From Muscardinus avellanarius (taxonomy: Eukaryota > Chordata > Mammalia > Rodentia > Gliridae), in contig OY726566.1 in the NCBI GenBank assembly GCA_963383645.1, positions 95,150,279 to 95,214,278 of the forward strand: 64,000 bases of DNA, in the 5' to 3' direction. The position numbers were made by a program, and so were the translations under genes. Below, piece by piece: positions 26,701 through 33,895 of the stretch. Within the stretch, counting starts at the first letter, position 1, and every line of letters starts with the position of its first letter. The notes under the pieces are model-generated. The model was not told the origin of the DNA. It saw nothing but the letters and a program-made list of their open reading frames with translations, and made no database searches.

Positions 26701-29700
26701 ACCGACGCAGCGTCAACAAGCTACAGAACGTAGAGCAGCTTCCCCCGGATGAGATCAAAGAGGTAGGACCCTGGTGTGGGGTCTTCTTGAGAAACCACTG
26801 CTTTTACTAACAGGGGTGGGGGTACTGGTCTCAGGCCTGGGAGTGAGGATAATACACTCACCGGGACTGAAGGAATTGGAGGGATTCTTCTGTGACTGGA
26901 AGAAGAGTCTCTTTCTCACCTTTGCACCAGCCTCATCAGCATAGATACTGTGGATGAAAAAATGGTTATGTAGTCCCATTCAAGAACATAGAAAGGCAGC
27001 TGGCCTTTTGAAGGAAGAGTTTTGGGTAATTTATACTCTGAAGTCTGGGCCGAGAACCAGCAGTTCTACTGCAGATGTTTATTCAGTAGAATTTAAGTGT
27101 CTCTGTGCCTTCAGCACCTTTAGTATCCACTTAGCAGAATTTTCAAACCAATGGTTTAGCATGTCAGGCTTGACCACCTTCTCTCAGAGACCCAGAATCA
27201 TCATTCTGCTGACTTTACTGTAGCTAAACAAGCTAAGTCACTAGACGTGTGTGTGTGTGTGTGTGTATGTTACCAAGGATTGAACCCAGGGTCACTCCAC
27301 ATCTGAGATGTGCTCTCCATCCCTATTTTGATCTTTATTTTGAAACAGGGTCTTGTTAGGTTTCTGAGAATCTCTATGTTGCTGAGGCTGTCCTTGAACC
27401 TGGGATCCGCCTGTCTCGGCCTCCCAAAGCACTGGGATTGCATGTGTGAGCCACCCCACCCCACTAGGCTCTCTTGAAGTTGCTGGCCTTCTTTTCCACT
27501 TGCACAGCTGAGCTGTAAGGCATTGCGTGGCCGGTTTCTAACAGTGCTGAGGCTTTGTGGTGTCCTGTGGCAGGCTGGATACTGCGCTATCTTTTTGATT
27601 CACAACAGACTTCATAAAAAATTCCATGCTACTAATAAGAATAGCCCCAGCCTAGGCCCTCTGATCACTCTTGATAATCACAGGGAACTTTGGTCAAGCA
27701 GACCCTGAGCTGCCTGAAAACACGAGGCAGGTGACGTGCGAGGAAACTGGCCCAGGAGGACACAGCTAGGAGGAGCAGGGTGACAAGGGTTCCTGACTAG
27801 GAGGAGCAGGGTGACAAGGGTTCCTGACTAGGAGGAGCAGGGTGACGAGGGTTCCTGACTAAGAGGAGCAGGGTGACGAGGGTTCCTGACTAGGAGGAGC
27901 AGGGTGACGAGGGTTCCTGACTAGGAGGAGCAGGGTGACGAGGGTTCCTGACTAGCTTTGGAAGGTTTACGTCTGGCAGCCCTTCCTCCCTGTGTGTGGT
28001 TTGTTGAGTTCCTCAGTATACACAGGTTATTGATTCCAGGCACCCTTGCTCCTACCCTGGTGCATATCATAATCAGCCTGCTTGGGTCCATTATACAAAG
28101 GGTGCGGCATTTGTATATAATGCTCACTATCCTTTACACTTTAAATCATCTCTAAATTACGTATAATACCTAATACAATGTAAATGCCATGCAAATTGTT
28201 ATACTGTATTTTTAGGGAATAGTGATAATGGAAAAAGTCCAAATGCATTCAGCATAGACGCAGGTTTTTCTTTTTTTATCTTTTTGTGGTACTGGGAATT
28301 GAACCCACAGGCCTCTACCATTGAACTACACCCCAGACCGATTTTCTTATTTGGAGATAGGGTCTCACTCAGTTGATGAGAGTTTCACTACTTGCTGATG
28401 CTGTCCTTGAACCTGCGACCCTCCTGTCTCAGCCTCCCAAGTACTGGGATTACAGGCATGCACCACGCCTGGCTATATACAGGGTTTTTTGTTTGTTTGT
28501 TTGTTTGTGGTGCTGAGGATGGAACCCAGGGGCCTCTACCTCCGGGCTACAACCTTTTTTACATTTTATTTTGAAACAGGGTCTCACTAAGTTGCTGAGA
28601 GCCTCACTAAGTAGCTGAGGCTGGTTTTGAACCTGTGTGATCCTTCTGTCTCAGCCTCCCAAGCGCTGGGATTATAAGTGTGCACCACCACGTCCGGCTA
28701 GATACAATTTTTTTTTTCGGGTCTGGGGATGGAACCCAGGGGCATTTGCCCTCCGAGCTACACCCCCTGCTCTATTTTTTATTCTTTATTTTGAAACCGG
28801 GTCTCACTGAGTTGCAGAGGGCCTCACTAAGTAGCTGAGGCTGTCTGCGAACCGCGATCCTCCAGGTCTCAGCCTCCCGAATGCTGGGATTACAAGTGTG
28901 CACCACCACGTCCGGCTAGATACAATTTAAAAAAAAATAATTTTGACATGTGGTTGGTTGATTCTGCACACGCAGAGCCTGGGATATGGAGGGCCATGTC
29001 TGTTGTATGACGACCTGCATCATCATATTAAAGCCGGGGCATCCCGTGAAGCCCCACTTCAGTACACCTGTGTCAAACCCAGTGTCCAAATACTAAATTA
29101 AGCCAGGCGTGGTGGCACATGATTGTAATCCCCACGCTTGGGAGGCTGAGACAGGAGGAATGTACAGGTTGGAAGCCAGCCTCAGCTACTTAGTGAGACC
29201 CTGTTTCCAAATAAAATATAAAATAGGTCTGGGAATATAGCCCGGAGGTAGGAAGCCACTGGTTCCACCCCCAGTACCACCACCACCCCTCAATTAAACT
29301 ACTGGGCGCTTAGGTGTTTGCCAAATTGAAGTGTGTTCGGGGGGGCTTTGGTTGACGATTGCACGTTTGTTATACCATAGTCTGTGTTCATTTCCTTCAG
29401 AAGATGCCTGACAGCCATCGCAGGGATTCTCCATCTCATTGTTTCATCTTCTACTTGAAAAACTTGTTTTGTTTTAATGTGACAGGAAATTCAGGGTTGG
29501 TGGGCCCGTTAGCGGGTTGGAAATGTCTGTTTCTGGGACAGAGTTCTCAAAAGGCAGCAGGTGAACATTCCTCTTGTGAATTCAGCTGCTTCCTTGGCTC
29601 TCATCTTTAGGTGATGAACTGTTGTCCATGAGGAATTTTAACTTTATTAAGTGTTCTCCACAGCACTCATAGCCACCTGCATAGAGTGAACTTTGTTAAG

Positions 29701-32022
29701 TTTGTTGTGATTAATATCGCTCTAAGATTTCCTCTCTTTCCTTCTTTTAGTTGTGTCAGTCTGTGATGCCTGCTGGTGTTGATAAAATTTCCACTGCCCA
29801 GAAGTATGTTTTAGCGAGACGGCGCTTGGTCAAGTTGATCAACAATCGAGCTAAGCTGCTTTCCCTTTGTTCGTGTATCCTGTGACGTTTGAGACCTCAG
29901 TGTGGGAGCTGTTTACTTAATCTCACGTTGTTGGGCCACCAAAACCAGAGGGAAGGAGATGGGACTACTGTGAATTTTCTTTCCATAAATGCCTGATATG
30001 TTTCCAAATTACAATTTAAGTTTCCTTTCAGCTTTTAGAGTAGAGAGTAATACCATAATTCAAACACTATTTTTGTTTGGTATTGGGGATTGAACCCAGG
30101 GGCATTCTACCTTCGAGCTCTGCACCCCCAACCCTTTTTATTATATTATTTGGAAACAAGGTCTCACTAAGTTACTAACAACTTCACTAAGTTGCCGGGG
30201 CTGGCTGTGATCCCCCTGCCTCAGCCTCTCAAGTACTGGGATTAGAAGCATGCGCCACCACACATGGCTAATACAGACACTTTGTGTCTGGGCAGGAGTT
30301 AAGGTCTCAAGACTGGGCACAGCACCCTGGGGTCCCCACCTCCCTCTCCACAGACCTTGACGCTTTCTCTGAAGGCACCTCCAGAGGAGCCTCAGCCCTA
30401 CCTGGTACACTAAGGTTGTAGGGGCTCTGTTATGTGAGTGCAGTGCTCCTTTTTCTCCTTCTCAGAAACTGGTTACTTAAAAATACGCGATGAGGTTATG
30501 TCCTTTAACCTGCGCTCAGTTATCATAGAGACCTGCCTATTTATACTTTGGCGCCATCTGGAGTACTACTTGCTACATTGCACACCCACGGATTCCCAAG
30601 ATTCCTTGTTTGCCTCCAGAACCTTATTTAAAAACAGAAGACTACAAGGTAATATTTTGAAAATGGTTTATTTCAGTGCCTTAAAGTGTTACTTTTCTTT
30701 TGATACAAGATCTCTTTTTGTTGTCTAATCTGAACAAACTCCTGGGCTCAGGTGATTCTCTTTCCTCAGCCTCCCAAGGAGCTGAAACTGTATCTTAGGG
30801 CCACCACACTCAGCTACTTTTATTTTTTATGTTTCAGGTTACTAAGTGAATTAGGTAAGCAAGAACTACACAGTCAGTAGACATAGCTATTTTTTATTTT
30901 ACTTTCGGTTCATGGAAAATTATGCTGAGCGTAAGAGTACTGTATGGCCTGCTCATCAACCATTCTCTAGCACCTTACAGTTAAGGGCTGCCACGGCCCT
31001 AGGGTCCGCTGGTCCAGAAGAGTAGAAGTGGGCAGCCACTTGCCTGTGGTTCTTACTGCGAGAGTGAGCGTCTGTGCCCCGGGAGCATGTGTTGGATCCC
31101 CTGGGCAGGAGGAAACAGAAGGGAATCTTAGGACTCTGGCATGGACCAGTGAAGTCATCCCCAGAGGCCTCCACGGCTTGAAGTTAAGAGCTGTATCCCA
31201 GTCTGGACCTGTGTTGTTCATGATGCTGTTGTGCATTTTTGGCAGATTCTTCCACTTTGTAGTAGATACCCAGCTGCAAAGCTGATGTGACTATGTCTCT
31301 TATCTCTAGATTCCTACTCCTCGGACACCAATCTGGATTTTAGAAGTGCACTAGCCGTAGTAAGCCAACATGATATAGACCAGGTAAGGTCTTACTCTCA
31401 TAATCACTTTTCTCTCTATTAAAGTAAAAAGGAAAGCCTGGCATGTTAATAAAGATCGTAGTATTCAGGGTTGCATACACAGACCTGACCTGAATTCTGG
31501 CTAGCTGTGTAGCTGGGAACAGCTTACCTTCTGAGCCTCTGTTTCTTCATTTAAGAACTGGGAATGATAATTGAACTTCAGAAGGTCTTGCCAAGCTGGG
31601 CATGGTGTTACGCACGGTAGTCCCAGTACACTGGAGGATGAAACAAGAGGATTACAGGTTCAAGGACAGCCTCAGAAGCCAGGTGTGGTGTGGCACATGC
31701 TTGTAATCCCAGGACTTGGAGGCTGAGACAGGATCACAGGTTCGTGGCCAGCCTCAGTCACTTAGTGAGGCCCTCCACAACTTAGTGAGATCCTGTTTTT
31801 AAAATAAAGGATAAGCCGGGCGTGGTGGCACACGCTTGTAATCCCTGTGCCTGGGAGGCTGAGACAGGAGGATCGCACAGGTTCGAAGCCAGCCTCAGCT
31901 ACTTAGTCAGGCTCTCAGTAACTTAGTGAGACCCTGTTTCCAAAAATAGGTCTGGGAGTATAGCCCGGAGGTAGAAAGTCTCTGGTTTCCACCCCCAGTA
32001 CCACACACACGCACACACAAAA

Positions 32023-32057
<35 letters not shown>

Positions 32058-32121
32058 ATGATAAAAATTGAGGTGGGGATGTAGCTCGGAGGTAGAATGA
32101 ATGCCCCTGGTTTCATTCCCC

Positions 32122-32174
<53 letters not shown>

Positions 32175-33601
32175 CAACTTCAACCTCAGCAATATAGCAA
32201 GACTGAACAACTTAGTGAGACCCTGTTTCAAAGTAAAGCATCAAAAGGTCTGGGGGATGTAACTTAGAGGTAGAATGCCCATAGATTCAATCTCTAATAA
32301 CAAAAACAAACAGGGAAAAAAGGCCATGTCAGAGTTAAATGAGGTTTTGTATATGTGAAGCTCCCAGTAGCGCCTCTTACTTAGGTGGTTAGGTGTTCTG
32401 TAATGAGTAGGCATTATGATCTGTGAGTCATCTTTCTGCCACTATAACAGAATTCCTGAAATAACTAACTAAAGAAGAGAAAAGGTTTACTTGGGCTCAC
32501 AGTTTTGGAGGTTCTAGCCCAACACTGGAATACCTGTTGCTTTGGGCCTCTGGTAGCCATGCCAGATGGCACACGGAGTCATCTGCTCATCTCGTGGCCA
32601 GGAGCAAGAGAGAAAGGAAGAGGCAGTGATCCCGCACACTGCAAGGGCACACCTTCATGACCTGTGAACCTCCCACAGGTGCACCGTGCTGACCAGACCC
32701 TTAACATTTAGCATGTAGACTTTTGGGGGACATTGGTCATGGAAATTGTAGCAATCTGGAAATTGCTGTTATCTTTTGATTAGCTTTGTAGACTTTTTAG
32801 GCACAAAGTATCTTTCAACATTTAATTTTTTAGGAAATAACTTAATGGCGAGATTGAAAGCAGCCATTAAAATATCTACTGTAGCCAGGCTTGGTGGCAT
32901 ACACCTGTAATCCCAGTACTTGGGAGGCTGAGACAGAAGATCTTAGGTTCAAGGCCAGTGGACAGTAACTTAATGATACCCTGTTTTTTTTTTTTTTTGT
33001 TATTGTTGTTTGTTTGAGTACTGGAGATCAAACCCAACATATTTGGTCAAACCCAACCTTTGAACTATACCACCAGCCCTTTTTATTTGTTTATTTTAAA
33101 ACAAGGTTTCGCTAAGTTCCTGAGGCTGGCCTTGAACCTGTGATCCTCCTCTCTCAGCTTCACAAATACCAACATGCCATGTGAGTGCCACCACACCTCG
33201 CAGAGACATTCCAGGTCAAAAGCTGTCACTATTTAAAACAGAAAGAAGAAAATACACTAGTATTCCTACCAAAAATTTCTAAGGTAGAAAATGAATACTT
33301 GGTTAATTTGGTGCCACATTACAAAAATCTAAAAATATCTTACACTGGAAAGACGGGATTACAAAAATGGAAAGATGTTTTAAATGGGAAGACACGGACT
33401 GAAAGAAATCTGTGATCAGCAACTTTAACAATGTTGTGTTACCTCTAGCTTCAGGCTGATGCCATCAACGCCTTCGGAGAATCACTACAAAAGAAGCTCC
33501 TGGATATTGAAGGTTTATATTCAAAAGTCCGGTCTCGCTATAGTTTCATCCAGGCCCTTGTCAGACGTATCCGTGGCCTGCTGAGGATATCAAGGAACTG
33601 A
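34..33601 (+). CDS. NUP205: NUP205, nuclear pore complex protein Nup205 (3' 19 coding exons, partial)
   Basis: Nup205 (Nup192 family) is a large alpha-helical solenoid scaffold of the nuclear pore inner ring and works with NUP93 and NUP35. Joining 34-105, 668-825, 1346-1426, 2294-2485, 3218-3485, 3586-3684, 7405-7553, 9530-9721, 11381-11502, 13188-13326, 15618-15744, 17709-17785, 19852-19980, 20162-20288, 26596-26762, 29751-29874, 30520-30648, 31310-31383 and 33449-33601 gives one open frame of 858 complete codons plus a split first codon. It matches the C-terminal part of human NUP205 almost residue for residue as I remember it, for example LALALLDRIVSVDKQQQWLL and the terminal RRIRGLLRISRN. 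Counting back from the human length of 2012, the window covers about residues 1154-2012. The 5' exons lie left of the window. No frameshift or premature stop is seen. The residue aligned with human F1995, where F1995S is reported in nephrotic syndrome, is conserved at 33545-33547. All introns are GT-AG, and one looks U12-type. Confidence 0.97.
248..450 (-). repeat. B1-dID-type dimeric SINE
   Basis: It begins with a poly-T run (the reversed A tail), then the inverted ID half with tggaacacaggggcc and ctacactcccagacc. The inverted B1 half follows, ending gtgcaccaccacgcctggc. The family layout is a 7SL-like head, a tRNA-like ID half and an A-rich tail. The remaining 560-base intron shows nothing else I can assign. 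Confidence 0.9.
668..825 (+). CDS. NUP205: NUP205 exon, about residues 1178-1230
   Basis: The exon lies between tttctag and AAG|gtgagg. It reads RRKILSILDSIDFSQEIPEP through NLRGQTVCNVK after completing the split Val codon. Confidence 0.96.
1346..1426 (+). CDS. NUP205: NUP205 exon, about residues 1231-1257
   Basis: This is a phase-0 exon of 27 codons reading LLHRVLVAEVNALQGMAAIG. The acceptor is aatttatag and the donor is GAG|gtaagc. Confidence 0.95.
1551..1740 (+). repeat. Older B1-dID SINE; rest of the intron unassigned
   Basis: The B1 half (gtggctcatgcctgtagtt) is followed by an ID half closer to the ancestral tRNA form: gcaggtgtagctcagaggca then gagtgcttg. The flanking unique sequence 1741-2293, including a GC-richer patch at 1880-2190, shows no feature I recognise. 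Confidence 0.85.
2294..2485 (+). CDS. NUP205: NUP205 exon, about residues 1258-1321
   Basis: This is a phase-0 exon of 64 codons reading EISTILQYVVGRNKLLQCL through IIRDIVQDVHDK. The acceptor is ggcccag and the donor is AAG|gtgatg. Confidence 0.96.
2774..2976 (-). repeat. Young SINE with intact 14-bp target-site duplication
   Basis: A short-form SINE (ttcctggaagccc ... tcttaagccagcgcgg) is flanked by identical cttatgtgattttt copies at 2765-2778 and 2979-2992. This is the mark of LINE-1-driven insertion. It sits between NUP205 exons. Confidence 0.92.
3218..3485 (+). CDS. NUP205: NUP205 exon, about residues 1322-1411
   Basis: The exon reads ILDDEAAQELMPVVAGAVF through LHIILKKLLDFILKT. It contains the variable Ser/Pro-rich stretch around residues 1366-1390, which is the least human-like part of the window's protein. 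The donor CAG|gtgttt is weak and the following intron is only 100 bp. Confidence 0.95.
3586..3684 (+). CDS. NUP205: NUP205 exon, about residues 1411-1444
   Basis: The acceptor is ctccctag and the donor is GCAG|gtaaga. After completing a split Gly it reads GGFQRVRTHLYGSLLYYLQ and ends RPDEPDTLEA. Confidence 0.95.
3685..7404. repeat. NUP205 intron packed with about 10 SINEs
   Basis: Members: 3846-4032 (+), 4546-4738 (+, ending in an AC microsatellite), 4870-5043 (-), 5113-5296 (-, truncated), 5353-5552 (-), 5780-5975 (-, short form), 6069-6320 (-, with an internal T23 tract), 6453-6628 (+, truncated in the ID half), 6682-6803 (+, B1 half only) and 6895-7105 (+, old form). Calls rest on the B1 and ID half signatures. 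The gaps 4033-4545 and 7106-7404 are AT-rich intron with nothing recognised. Confidence 0.85.
7405..7553 (+). CDS. NUP205: NUP205 exon, about residues 1444-1493
   Basis: The acceptor is ttccttttag and the donor is AGG|gtaaat. It reads KKTMWERLTAPEDVFSKLQ through VCRDACDGHEIGR. Confidence 0.96.
7609..9040. repeat. SINE group in a NUP205 intron, with a TAAA microsatellite
   Basis: Members: 7609-7866 (+, tail grown into (TAAA)n from about 7820; TSD aaacatacgttaca at 7595-7608 and a one-mismatch copy at 7869-7882), 7882-8092 (+), 8609-8810 (-, TSD taggaaacag at 8598-8607 and 8811-8820) and 8854-9038 (+). A (GA)n run is at 8573-8592. The gaps 8093-8572 and 9041-9529 are AT-rich intron without recognised features. 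Confidence 0.85.
9530..9721 (+). CDS. NUP205: NUP205 exon, about residues 1494-1557
   Basis: This is a phase-0 exon of 64 codons reading MLALALLDRIVSVDKQQQW through LLKALYTYESKM. The acceptor is ttccttcag and the donor is ATG|gtaagg. The stretch is identical to human NUP205 as I recall it and was the anchor for identifying the gene. Confidence 0.98.
9854..10892. repeat. SINE group in a NUP205 intron
   Basis: Members: 9854-10074 (-), 10085-10288 (-, short form), 10497-10655 (-, older and diverged) and 10686-10892 (+). The short-form copy is bracketed by cagtactgt at 10075-10083 and 10290-10298. Confidence 0.87.
11038..11110 (+). repeat. Probable L2-type ancient LINE fragment
   Basis: The stretch caacaaatatttgttaaata then cctactatataccaggtac resembles the common L2 3' motif. 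Unique intron continues to the exon at 11381. Confidence 0.55.
11381..11502 (+). CDS. NUP205: NUP205 exon, about residues 1558-1598
   Basis: The acceptor is aactttctag and the donor is CAGGG|gtgagt. It reads AFLTRVAKIQQGALELLRSG through QVYDMRPEMDPQ and ends two bases into a Gly codon. Confidence 0.95.
11503..13187. repeat. AT-rich NUP205 intron with two SINEs
   Basis: 11728-11820 (+) is a B1 half and 12351-12552 (-) is a full dimer. The rest, 11821-12350 and 12553-13187, is AT-rich intron in which I see no gene or assignable repeat. Confidence 0.75.
13188..13326 (+). CDS. NUP205: NUP205 exon, about residues 1598-1644
   Basis: It reads LFGLREPPLFIPAPVDRYRQ through SSMAQHLQAAGQ. The acceptor gaaatgaag has a pyrimidine tract broken by purines, but the frame and the protein match fix it. 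The donor is CAG|gtgagg. Confidence 0.94.
13673..15312. repeat. SINE group in a NUP205 intron; one copy has two ID ends
   Basis: Members: 13673-13797 (+, B1 half), 13798-14070 (+, first ID half then (GAAT)n at 13986-14006, then a second ID-like unit ending in a 13-G run at 14058-14070), 14903-15106 (+) and 15120-15312 (+). The unique stretch 14071-14902 holds nothing I can assign except another G run near 14541. Confidence 0.8.
15618..15744 (+). CDS. NUP205: NUP205 exon, about residues 1645-1687
   Basis: The acceptor is ccggctcag and the donor is CCAG|gtgagt. It reads VLQFLISHSDTIQAILRCQD through LALLTGIISKAALP. Confidence 0.96.
15918..17644. repeat. SINE group in a NUP205 intron
   Basis: Members: 15918-16112 (+), 16160-16379 (-), 17100-17293 (+) and 17427-17644 (-), the last preceded by a (TA)n run at 17396-17426. 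The stretch 16380-17099 is unique intron sequence. Reading frames there lack homology I recognise. Confidence 0.82.
17709..17785 (+). CDS. NUP205: NUP205 exon, about residues 1687-1712
   Basis: This is a short exon between attttgtag and TTTCAG|gtaact. It reads ILSELDVDVNEGSLMELQGH through IGRFQ after the split Gly. Confidence 0.95.
18510..18583 (+). repeat. Free ID-type SINE monomer
   Basis: A tRNA-like unit reads ggggatgtaacttagtggta then gcaagcatgaggctagg and ends ttctactaaaag. It lacks a B1 half, so it is the older ID monomer form. The surrounding 17,786-18,900 is AT-rich intron with nothing else assigned. Confidence 0.75.
18900..19300 (-). repeat. MIR element split by a younger SINE
   Basis: The reversed MIR core (18900-19002, with accattttagaaatgtgaac) is interrupted by a 5'-truncated plus-strand B1-dID SINE at 19003-19163. 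It resumes at 19164-19300 (gaggaaattaggtcacttgt then cccagtcacatagc). The order of insertion is therefore clear. Confidence 0.75.
19852..19980 (+). CDS. NUP205: NUP205 exon, about residues 1713-1755
   Basis: This is a phase-0 exon of 43 codons reading RQCLGLLSRFGGSDRLRQFK through NKKDEVELAMQQ. The acceptor is cttcctcag and the donor is CAG|gtggga. Confidence 0.96.
20162..20288 (+). CDS. NUP205: NUP205 exon, about residues 1756-1798
   Basis: The acceptor is ttccgttgtag and the donor is CAAG|gtgagc. It reads ICANVMEYCQSLMLQSSPTF through SLSETVNRDGPRQ. Confidence 0.95.
20921..21726 (-). repeat. Three minus-strand SINEs in a NUP205 intron
   Basis: 20921-21126, 21272-21492 and 21511-21726 are all inverted dimers. 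The last starts with a short TTTA run. The preceding stretch 20,289-20,920 is unique intron without recognised features. Confidence 0.87.
22051..22140 (-). repeat. Truncated SINE with a long T run
   Basis: About 36 T are followed by gaggtgctagggattgaatc and a broken ID half. The B1 half is missing. Confidence 0.7.
22376..22620 (+). repeat. SINE with a perfect 15-bp target-site duplication
   Basis: The element 22391-22605 is flanked by aaaaagtttgttgcc at 22376-22390 and 22606-22620. Both B1 and ID halves are complete and the tail is A-rich. Confidence 0.93.
22952..24625. repeat. Dense SINE block in a NUP205 intron
   Basis: Members: 22952-23168 (+), 23199-23413 (-), 23586-23718 (-, partial), 23719-23873 (-, B1 half with T run), 23881-24107 (-), 24127-24238 (-, B1 half) and 24410-24625 (+). 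The copies at 23719 and 23881 are separated by a ctcatattctt target that recurs as ctcatattatt after 24107. Confidence 0.82.
24640..24860 (+). repeat. MIR element
   Basis: It has the MIR layout: ggatgtgagtcccagttctg, then an aagttacttgttctccttgt segment, then gagcctggccctgagtagta at the 3' side. The next unique stretch, 24,861-25,520, holds nothing I can name. Confidence 0.7.
25521..26466. repeat. Two SINEs in a NUP205 intron
   Basis: 25521-25744 is a minus-strand dimer with an internal duplication, and 26260-26466 is a plus-strand dimer. The stretch 25,745-26,259 between them is unassigned. Confidence 0.82.
26596..26762 (+). CDS. NUP205: NUP205 exon, about residues 1798-1853
   Basis: The acceptor is tctattag and the donor is GAG|gtagga. 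It reads TQAPVVPYWRLPGLGIIVYL through LQNVEQLPPDEIKE. The preceding intron of about 6.3 kb is the longest in this part of the gene. Confidence 0.96.
27249..27463 (-). repeat. SINE with (GT)n at its tail end
   Basis: (GT)n at 27249-27266 occupies the position of the inverted A tail, followed by ggattgaacccagggtcact and the B1 half. The stretch 26,763-27,248 is unique intron with nothing assigned. Confidence 0.8.
27766..27955 (+). repeat. 31-bp minisatellite, six copies
   Basis: The unit ctaggaggagcagggtgaca then agggttcctga repeats head to tail, with the TGAC of each unit at 27781, 27812, 27843, 27874, 27905 and 27936. Copies 3-6 share an A-to-G change (tgacgag), and copy 4 starts ctaaga instead of ctagga. 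Confidence 0.95.
28080..28995. repeat. TIR-type DNA transposon (Tigger-like) broken by three SINEs
   Basis: The outer parts 28080-28268 (cactttaaatcatctctaaa core) and 28918-28995 (gtggttggttgattctgcac end) belong to one non-autonomous cut-and-paste element. Three minus-strand SINEs lie between them: 28269-28473, 28482-28700 and 28710-28917. The assignment to a Tigger-like family is from memory of the consensus. Confidence 0.65.
29100..29288 (+). repeat. B1-dID SINE
   Basis: The B1 half (aagccaggcgtggtggcaca) is followed by an ID half with gggaatatagcccggaggta. The stretch 29,289-29,750 up to the next exon is unique. Confidence 0.88.
29751..29874 (+). CDS. NUP205: NUP205 exon, about residues 1854-1895 (upstream of the U12-type intron)
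   Basis: The acceptor is ccttcttttag. It reads LCQSVMPAGVDKISTAQKYV through NNRAKLLSLCS and ends on one base of a Phe codon. The donor TCGT|gtatcctgt lacks the usual AG before the junction and looks like a minor-class site. Confidence 0.94.
29875..30519 (+). other. NUP205: Probable U12-type (minor spliceosome) GT-AG intron of NUP205
   Basis: The intron opens with gtatcctgt at 29875-29883, close to the U12 donor consensus gtatccttt. It ends with tcctttaac at 30501-30509, which matches 7 of 9 bases of the U12 branch consensus ttccttaac. The candidate branch A at 30508 is 11 nt before the last intron base, inside the tight U12 spacing, and there is no long pyrimidine tract. All other NUP205 introns in the window start with ordinary gtaa/gtga/gtgt/gtgg/gtag donors. 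The intron also carries one minus-strand SINE (30067-30269). Confidence 0.8.
30067..30269 (-). repeat. SINE inside the U12-type intron
   Basis: An inverted dimer starts ggtattggggattgaaccca and ends caccacacatggct. It lies well away from both splice sites. Confidence 0.88.
30520..30648 (+). CDS. NUP205: NUP205 exon, about residues 1895-1938 (downstream of the U12-type intron)
   Basis: After the split Phe it reads IIETCLFILWRHLEYYLLHC through RTLFKNRRLQ. The acceptor is gcgctcag, close behind a tcctttaac branch-point-like element, and the donor is CAAG|gtaata. Confidence 0.94.
30700..30817 (-). repeat. Old B1-like fragment
   Basis: The segment ctcctgggctcaggtgattc then tctttcctcagcctcccaag resembles an inverted 7SL-type monomer without an ID half. 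The stretch 30,818-31,309 is unique intron. Confidence 0.6.
31310..31383 (+). CDS. NUP205: NUP205 exon, about residues 1938-1962
   Basis: The acceptor is cttatctctag and the donor is CAG|gtaagg. It reads SYSSDTNLDFRSALAVVSQ through HDIDQ. Confidence 0.94.
31455..31585 (+). repeat. MIR element
   Basis: The core tagctgtgtagctgggaaca is followed by cttaccttctgagcctctgt and ttcttcatttaagaactggg, a typical MIR order. A SINE nest begins directly after it. Confidence 0.75.
31593..32300 (+). repeat. Three-level nest of SINEs
   Basis: The outer SINE runs 31593-31675 and resumes at about 32172-32300. It is interrupted by a middle SINE at 31676-31812, which resumes at about 32063-32171 and ends in (AC)n at 32126-32171. 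The middle one is interrupted by an inner SINE at 31813-32060 with a (TAAA)n tail. The inner copy is flanked by aataaaggata and aataaatgata. All three lie in the plus orientation. Confidence 0.85.
32415..32760 (-). repeat. Probable solitary MaLR-type LTR
   Basis: The segment aaaaggtttacttgggctca then cagttttggaggttct, a later gagcaagagagaaaggaag and a cacctcccac-like region follow the order of inverted mammalian MaLR LTRs. No retroviral coding sequence accompanies it. The family call is from memory. Confidence 0.5.
32883..33200. repeat. Head-to-head B1 half and diverged SINE
   Basis: 32883-32983 is a plus-strand B1 half that runs straight into the T tract of a minus-strand diverged dimer at 32984-33200. 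Unique intron continues to the last NUP205 exon. Confidence 0.7.
33449..33601 (+). CDS. NUP205: NUP205 terminal coding exon, about residues 1963-2012 and stop
   Basis: The acceptor is ttacctctag. It reads LQADAINAFGESLQKKLLDI through RSRYSFIQALVRRIRGLL and RISRN, then TGA at 33599-33601. The C-terminus matches human NUP205. Confidence 0.97.
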   Translation, partial: LQADAINAFGESLQKKLLDIEGLYSKVRSRYSFIQALVRRIRGLLRISRN

Positions 33602-33895
33602 GAGCGTTTACTCACACTCTTCAAGGGAAGAGATGAAGTGGGGAACTGTCTCCTTTTTATAGGTTACTTTGTTTCTAAATTATGACCAAAAATATTTTGC
33701 TATTTTTCTTTATATATGGACATCTTTTCTGTAAACTTCTTTACCTGATTCATCCTCCTTAGTAAAAGAAATAAATACTTTTTAAAAAAACAAAGCAAAT
33801 CTATGGTCAGTGACTTGAAATTTTACCTAGGAAGTGATCGACATTATTGGAAATCTACTAAATAAACCTTACACAGAGGTGTAAATAAAAGGTAA
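33602..33895 (+). other. NUP205: NUP205 3' UTR with candidate polyadenylation signals
   Basis: Unique AT-rich sequence follows the stop. AATAAA hexamers are seen at 33770-33775, 33861-33866 and 33884-33889. The first is followed by an A-rich run and is the likeliest proximal signal. The true cleavage point cannot be fixed from sequence alone. Confidence 0.7.

Noticed and set aside
32415..32760. Possible intact endogenous retrovirus
   Set aside because: Only a solitary LTR-like segment is present, with no gag, pol or env frames nearby.
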